Shown here piece after piece: positions 3,908-5,425 of a stretch of DNA of 5,425 nt. The notes under the pieces were generated by a model. The model was not told the origin of the DNA, searched no databases, and worked only from the letters and a program-made list of their open reading frames with translations. Position 1 is the first letter of the stretch, and the number at the start of each line of letters is the position of its first letter. The stretch comes from Alphaproteobacteria bacterium (lineage in GTDB: Bacteria; Pseudomonadota; Alphaproteobacteria; Rs-D84): contig WQVP01000031.1 of NCBI GenBank assembly GCA_009785765.1, positions 1 to 5,425 on the forward strand, given 5' to 3'. The position numbers were made by a program, and so were the translations under genes.

Positions 3908-4063
3908 TTAAAGTTTAGACAGCCAATTTTCCGGTATGCGTTTTGGTTTTAATTCCGCCGCATCAACGTATACAACACGGATATTCATGACCGCACAAAC
4001 GTCATTGCCACGTATGAATTTTTGTTCAATGTCAACCAATATTGTTTCAGGTGATATCTTCAT
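3908..4063 (-). CDS. Unrecognised 51-residue protein coupled to nitroreductase
   Basis: The minus strand encodes 51 residues from ATG 4063 to TAA 3908. The start overlaps the nitroreductase stop as ATGA, the classic arrangement for translational coupling, and GGGGA lies five bases upstream. The sequence begins [19 protein letters not shown] and ends LKPKRIPENWLSKL. It has one Cys (22), no signal peptide or membrane helix, and a hydrophobic middle VCAVMNIRVVYVD (22-34) that would suit beta strands of a small soluble domain. It is the last gene of the ruvB operon. I recognise no family. Coding is supported by the overlap, the ribosome binding site and protein-like composition. An in-frame ATG at 4075 would add four residues. 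It could be a remnant of a longer protein, but no extension is visible. Confidence 0.6.
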   Translation of the reverse strand: MKISPETILVDIEQKFIRGNDVCAVMNIRVVYVDAAELKPKRIPENWLSKL

Positions 4064-4587
4064 TTTTGTCCCCATTTTTCATTGTGGATGACTTCCGCAT
4101 TATATCCATCACGTAATTCAAACTCTTCGTCGGTGTATCCCAAAACAACAAGTCCGACGGGTATAATGTGTTCCGGCAAATCCAAAAGTTCACGGTACTG
4201 TGTCATATGTTCATGTGCATGACACCAGCAAGAGCCAAGGTTTAACTCAGTCGCCGAAAGCAACATATTTTGTATGCATGCCGCCGCATCCATTTTGGCC
4301 AATTCATCGCCGTTAAAACTTACGCCTGGAATCCGTGCGGTTTTTTGTTGGTTAAAGCATACCAATATTGACACAGGCGATTCTGTGCAAAAGCGTGCGA
4401 ATGGGTAAAACGACCGTATTTTTTGTTTTGATTCATCATCACGTATAACAATAATTTCCCACGGGCGTGCGTTGCAACCGCTGGGCGCAGAAAGGCCTGC
4501 CGAAATAATTGTACGTAAATCACCGCCCGAAATCGGGTCAGGTTTATATTTACGAATGCTGCGCCGTTTTAAAATTGTGTTAATCAT
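4060..4587 (-). CDS. Nitroreductase-family FMN flavoprotein
   Basis: Members of this family bind FMN as homodimers and reduce nitro compounds, quinones or flavins with NAD(P)H; the natural substrate here is unknown. The protein has 175 residues, usual for short members. Motifs include the N-terminal phosphate-binding [12 protein letters not shown] (8-19), the FMN-contacting [16 protein letters not shown] (33-48), and a C-terminal region with [23 protein letters not shown] (98-120) and [12 protein letters not shown]. The cytoplasmic location follows from the lack of a signal. The start ATG 4587 lies within the end of ruvB (8-base overlap) and has a strong GAGGAG seven bases upstream, so it is co-translated with ruvB. 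The downstream 51-residue gene overlaps its stop by four bases. The link with ruvB is probably shared transcription, not shared function. Confidence 0.88.
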   Translation of the reverse strand: MINTILKRRSIRKYKPDPISGGDLRTIISAGLSAPSGCNARPWEIIVIRDDESKQKIRSFYPFARFCTESPVSILVCFNQQKTARIPGVSFNGDELAKMDAAACIQNMLLSATELNLGSCWCHAHEHMTQYRELLDLPEHIIPVGLVVLGYTDEEFELRDGYNAEVIHNEKWGQK

Positions 4588-5425
4588 TTTGTTGCTCCTC
4601 TTGCCCTATGTGTGTCCTGCCCGCCGGTGTGATTACTCTGCCTCGTGGTGTTCTTTGAATAAATCCGCTTTGCATCAAGTACGGCTCTATCACGTCTTCA
4701 ATTGTGTCGCTTGGCTCGGCCAGTATAGCGGCCAGGTTTTCAATGCCAACCGGTCCGCCCGCATAATGTTTAACCATTGCGTTTAAATAATCACGGTCTA
4801 TGCCGTCAAGACCCGATGAATCTATGCCAAGCTGTGTTAAAGTTGTATCAACAATATCTTTGGTTATAGTATTGCCCTCTCCGCCGAATGCAGCAAAATC
4901 ACGTGCACGTTTAAGCAAGCGATTTGCAATGCGAGGCGTCCCACGGGCACGACGCGCGATTTCTTCCGCACCTTCCGGCGTAATTTCCACCGCCAGCACC
5001 TGAGCAGAACGAGTGATAATCGTTTGCAAATCCGCCACACTGTAAGGCTCTAAATGTTGCACCATACCAAAGCGGTCCCGTAGCGGTGCGGTTAAAAGTC
5101 CAATCCGCGTAGTTGCACCAACCAATGTAAACTTGGGCAGATCTAAGCGCATACTACGCGCATCCGGGCCTTTTCCGATTAATATATCTATCACAAAATC
5201 CTCCATCGCAGAATACAAAAACTCCTCTACGGGACGGCTCAGTCGATGGATTTCATCTATGAATAGAAATTCTCCTTCATCCAATGTTTTTAATATTGAT
5301 GCCATTTCCCCAGGCATTGCGATAGCCGGACCGGAGGTTATTCGCATACGCGCTCCCATGGCTTGTGCGATTATAGACGATAAAGTAGTTTTCCCAAGAC
5401 CTGGCTGACCAAAAAGCAACACATG
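4580..5425 (-). CDS. ruvB: RuvB Holliday-junction branch-migration ATPase, N-terminus cut
   Basis: RuvB is the hexameric AAA+ motor that, with RuvA, drives branch migration of Holliday junctions for RuvC cleavage. The frame is open to the window edge, giving 281 residues of a family normally near 340; about the first 60 lie outside. The edge codons read H-V-L-L-F-G, matching HLLIFG of E. coli, so the GTG at 5422 is an internal valine and not the start. Visible motifs, numbered from the edge, are Walker [10 protein letters not shown] (6-14), Walker [10 protein letters not shown] (54-62), sensor 1 GATTR (103-107), the arginine-finger signature PLRDRFG (114-120), sensor 2 [11 protein letters not shown] (161-171) and the winged-helix RTPRGR (258-263). 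The second Walker A residue is Q where E. coli has P, probably neutral. The stop overlaps the nitroreductase start. Confidence 0.97.
   Translation of the reverse strand, partial: HVLLFGQPGLGKTTLSSIIAQAMGARMRITSGPAIAMPGEMASILKTLDEGEFLFIDEIHRLSRPVEEFLYSAMEDFVIDILIGKGPDARSMRLDLPKFTLVGATTRIGLLTAPLRDRFGMVQHLEPYSVADLQTIITRSAQVLAVEITPEGAEEIARRARGTPRIANRLLKRARDFAAFGGEGNTITKDIVDTTLTQLGIDSSGLDGIDRDYLNAMVKHYAGGPVGIENLAAILAEPSDTIEDVIEPYLMQSGFIQRTPRGRVITPAGRTHIGQEEQQND

Noticed and set aside
4472..5408. Plus-strand frames opposite ruvB and the nitroreductase
   Set aside because: They are shadows of strongly conserved minus-strand genes with no start signals.
5420..5422. GTG 5422 as ruvB start
   Set aside because: It would begin at Walker A and drop about 60 conserved residues; the codon before it (His) also matches RuvB, so the gene continues past the edge.

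Overview
The window looks like a piece of a compact, moderate-GC Gram-negative genome, most likely an uncultured alphaproteobacterium. This is an inference. It rests on a TolA C-terminal domain with the RCW...CQPF cysteine pair I associate with alphaproteobacterial TolA, and on tolQ-tolR-tolA lying about 1.5 kb from ruvB. In many alphaproteobacteria ruvCAB, ybgC, tolQRAB and pal form one cluster. No species can be named from the sequence alone.

Layout. Positions 2-676 (+) hold the 3' part of an unrecognised gene. An AT-rich promoter region follows, then a small secreted six-cysteine protein (839-1150, +), probably read from a nearly leaderless mRNA and closed by a hairpin terminator. Next is a three-gene Tol operon on the + strand: tolQ (1357-1863), tolR (1957-2358) and tolA (2400-3104). 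It ends in a strong terminator shared with a convergent HD-domain (p)ppGpp-hydrolase-like gene (3127-3672, -). The right part is a minus-strand operon read right to left: ruvB (cut by the window edge, 4580-5425), an FMN nitroreductase (4060-4587) and a 51-residue protein (3908-4063). These three are joined by an 8-base and a 4-base (ATGA) overlap. No tRNA, rRNA, transposase gene or CRISPR array was seen.

Function. TolQ, TolR and TolA would form the proton-driven inner-membrane motor that reaches to the outer membrane. tolB, pal and ybgC are not next to it. TolQ is unusually short, with a cytoplasmic loop of about 36 residues. RuvB is the Holliday-junction branch-migration motor. The nitroreductase and small protein appear to be co-translated with it.

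The most unusual aspect is the intergenic DNA. Every gap from 1180 to 3872 contains a different palindromic repeat. One large inverted repeat (1216-1351) ends in the tolQ Shine-Dalgarno and can hide it in a hairpin. The tolQ/tolR gap is built from inverted arrays of a heptamer (TCGTAAR). The tolR/tolA gap holds an array of another heptamer (CTGAGAR), which also supplies the tolR stop codon. A third heptamer (ACTTTCT, three perfect copies) encodes the hydrophobic core of the signal peptide at 839. A fourth palindrome (3768-3872) keeps its internal hairpins through paired base changes. Together these suggest a genome colonised by several families of small palindromic and heptameric repeats, some of which now provide gene parts.
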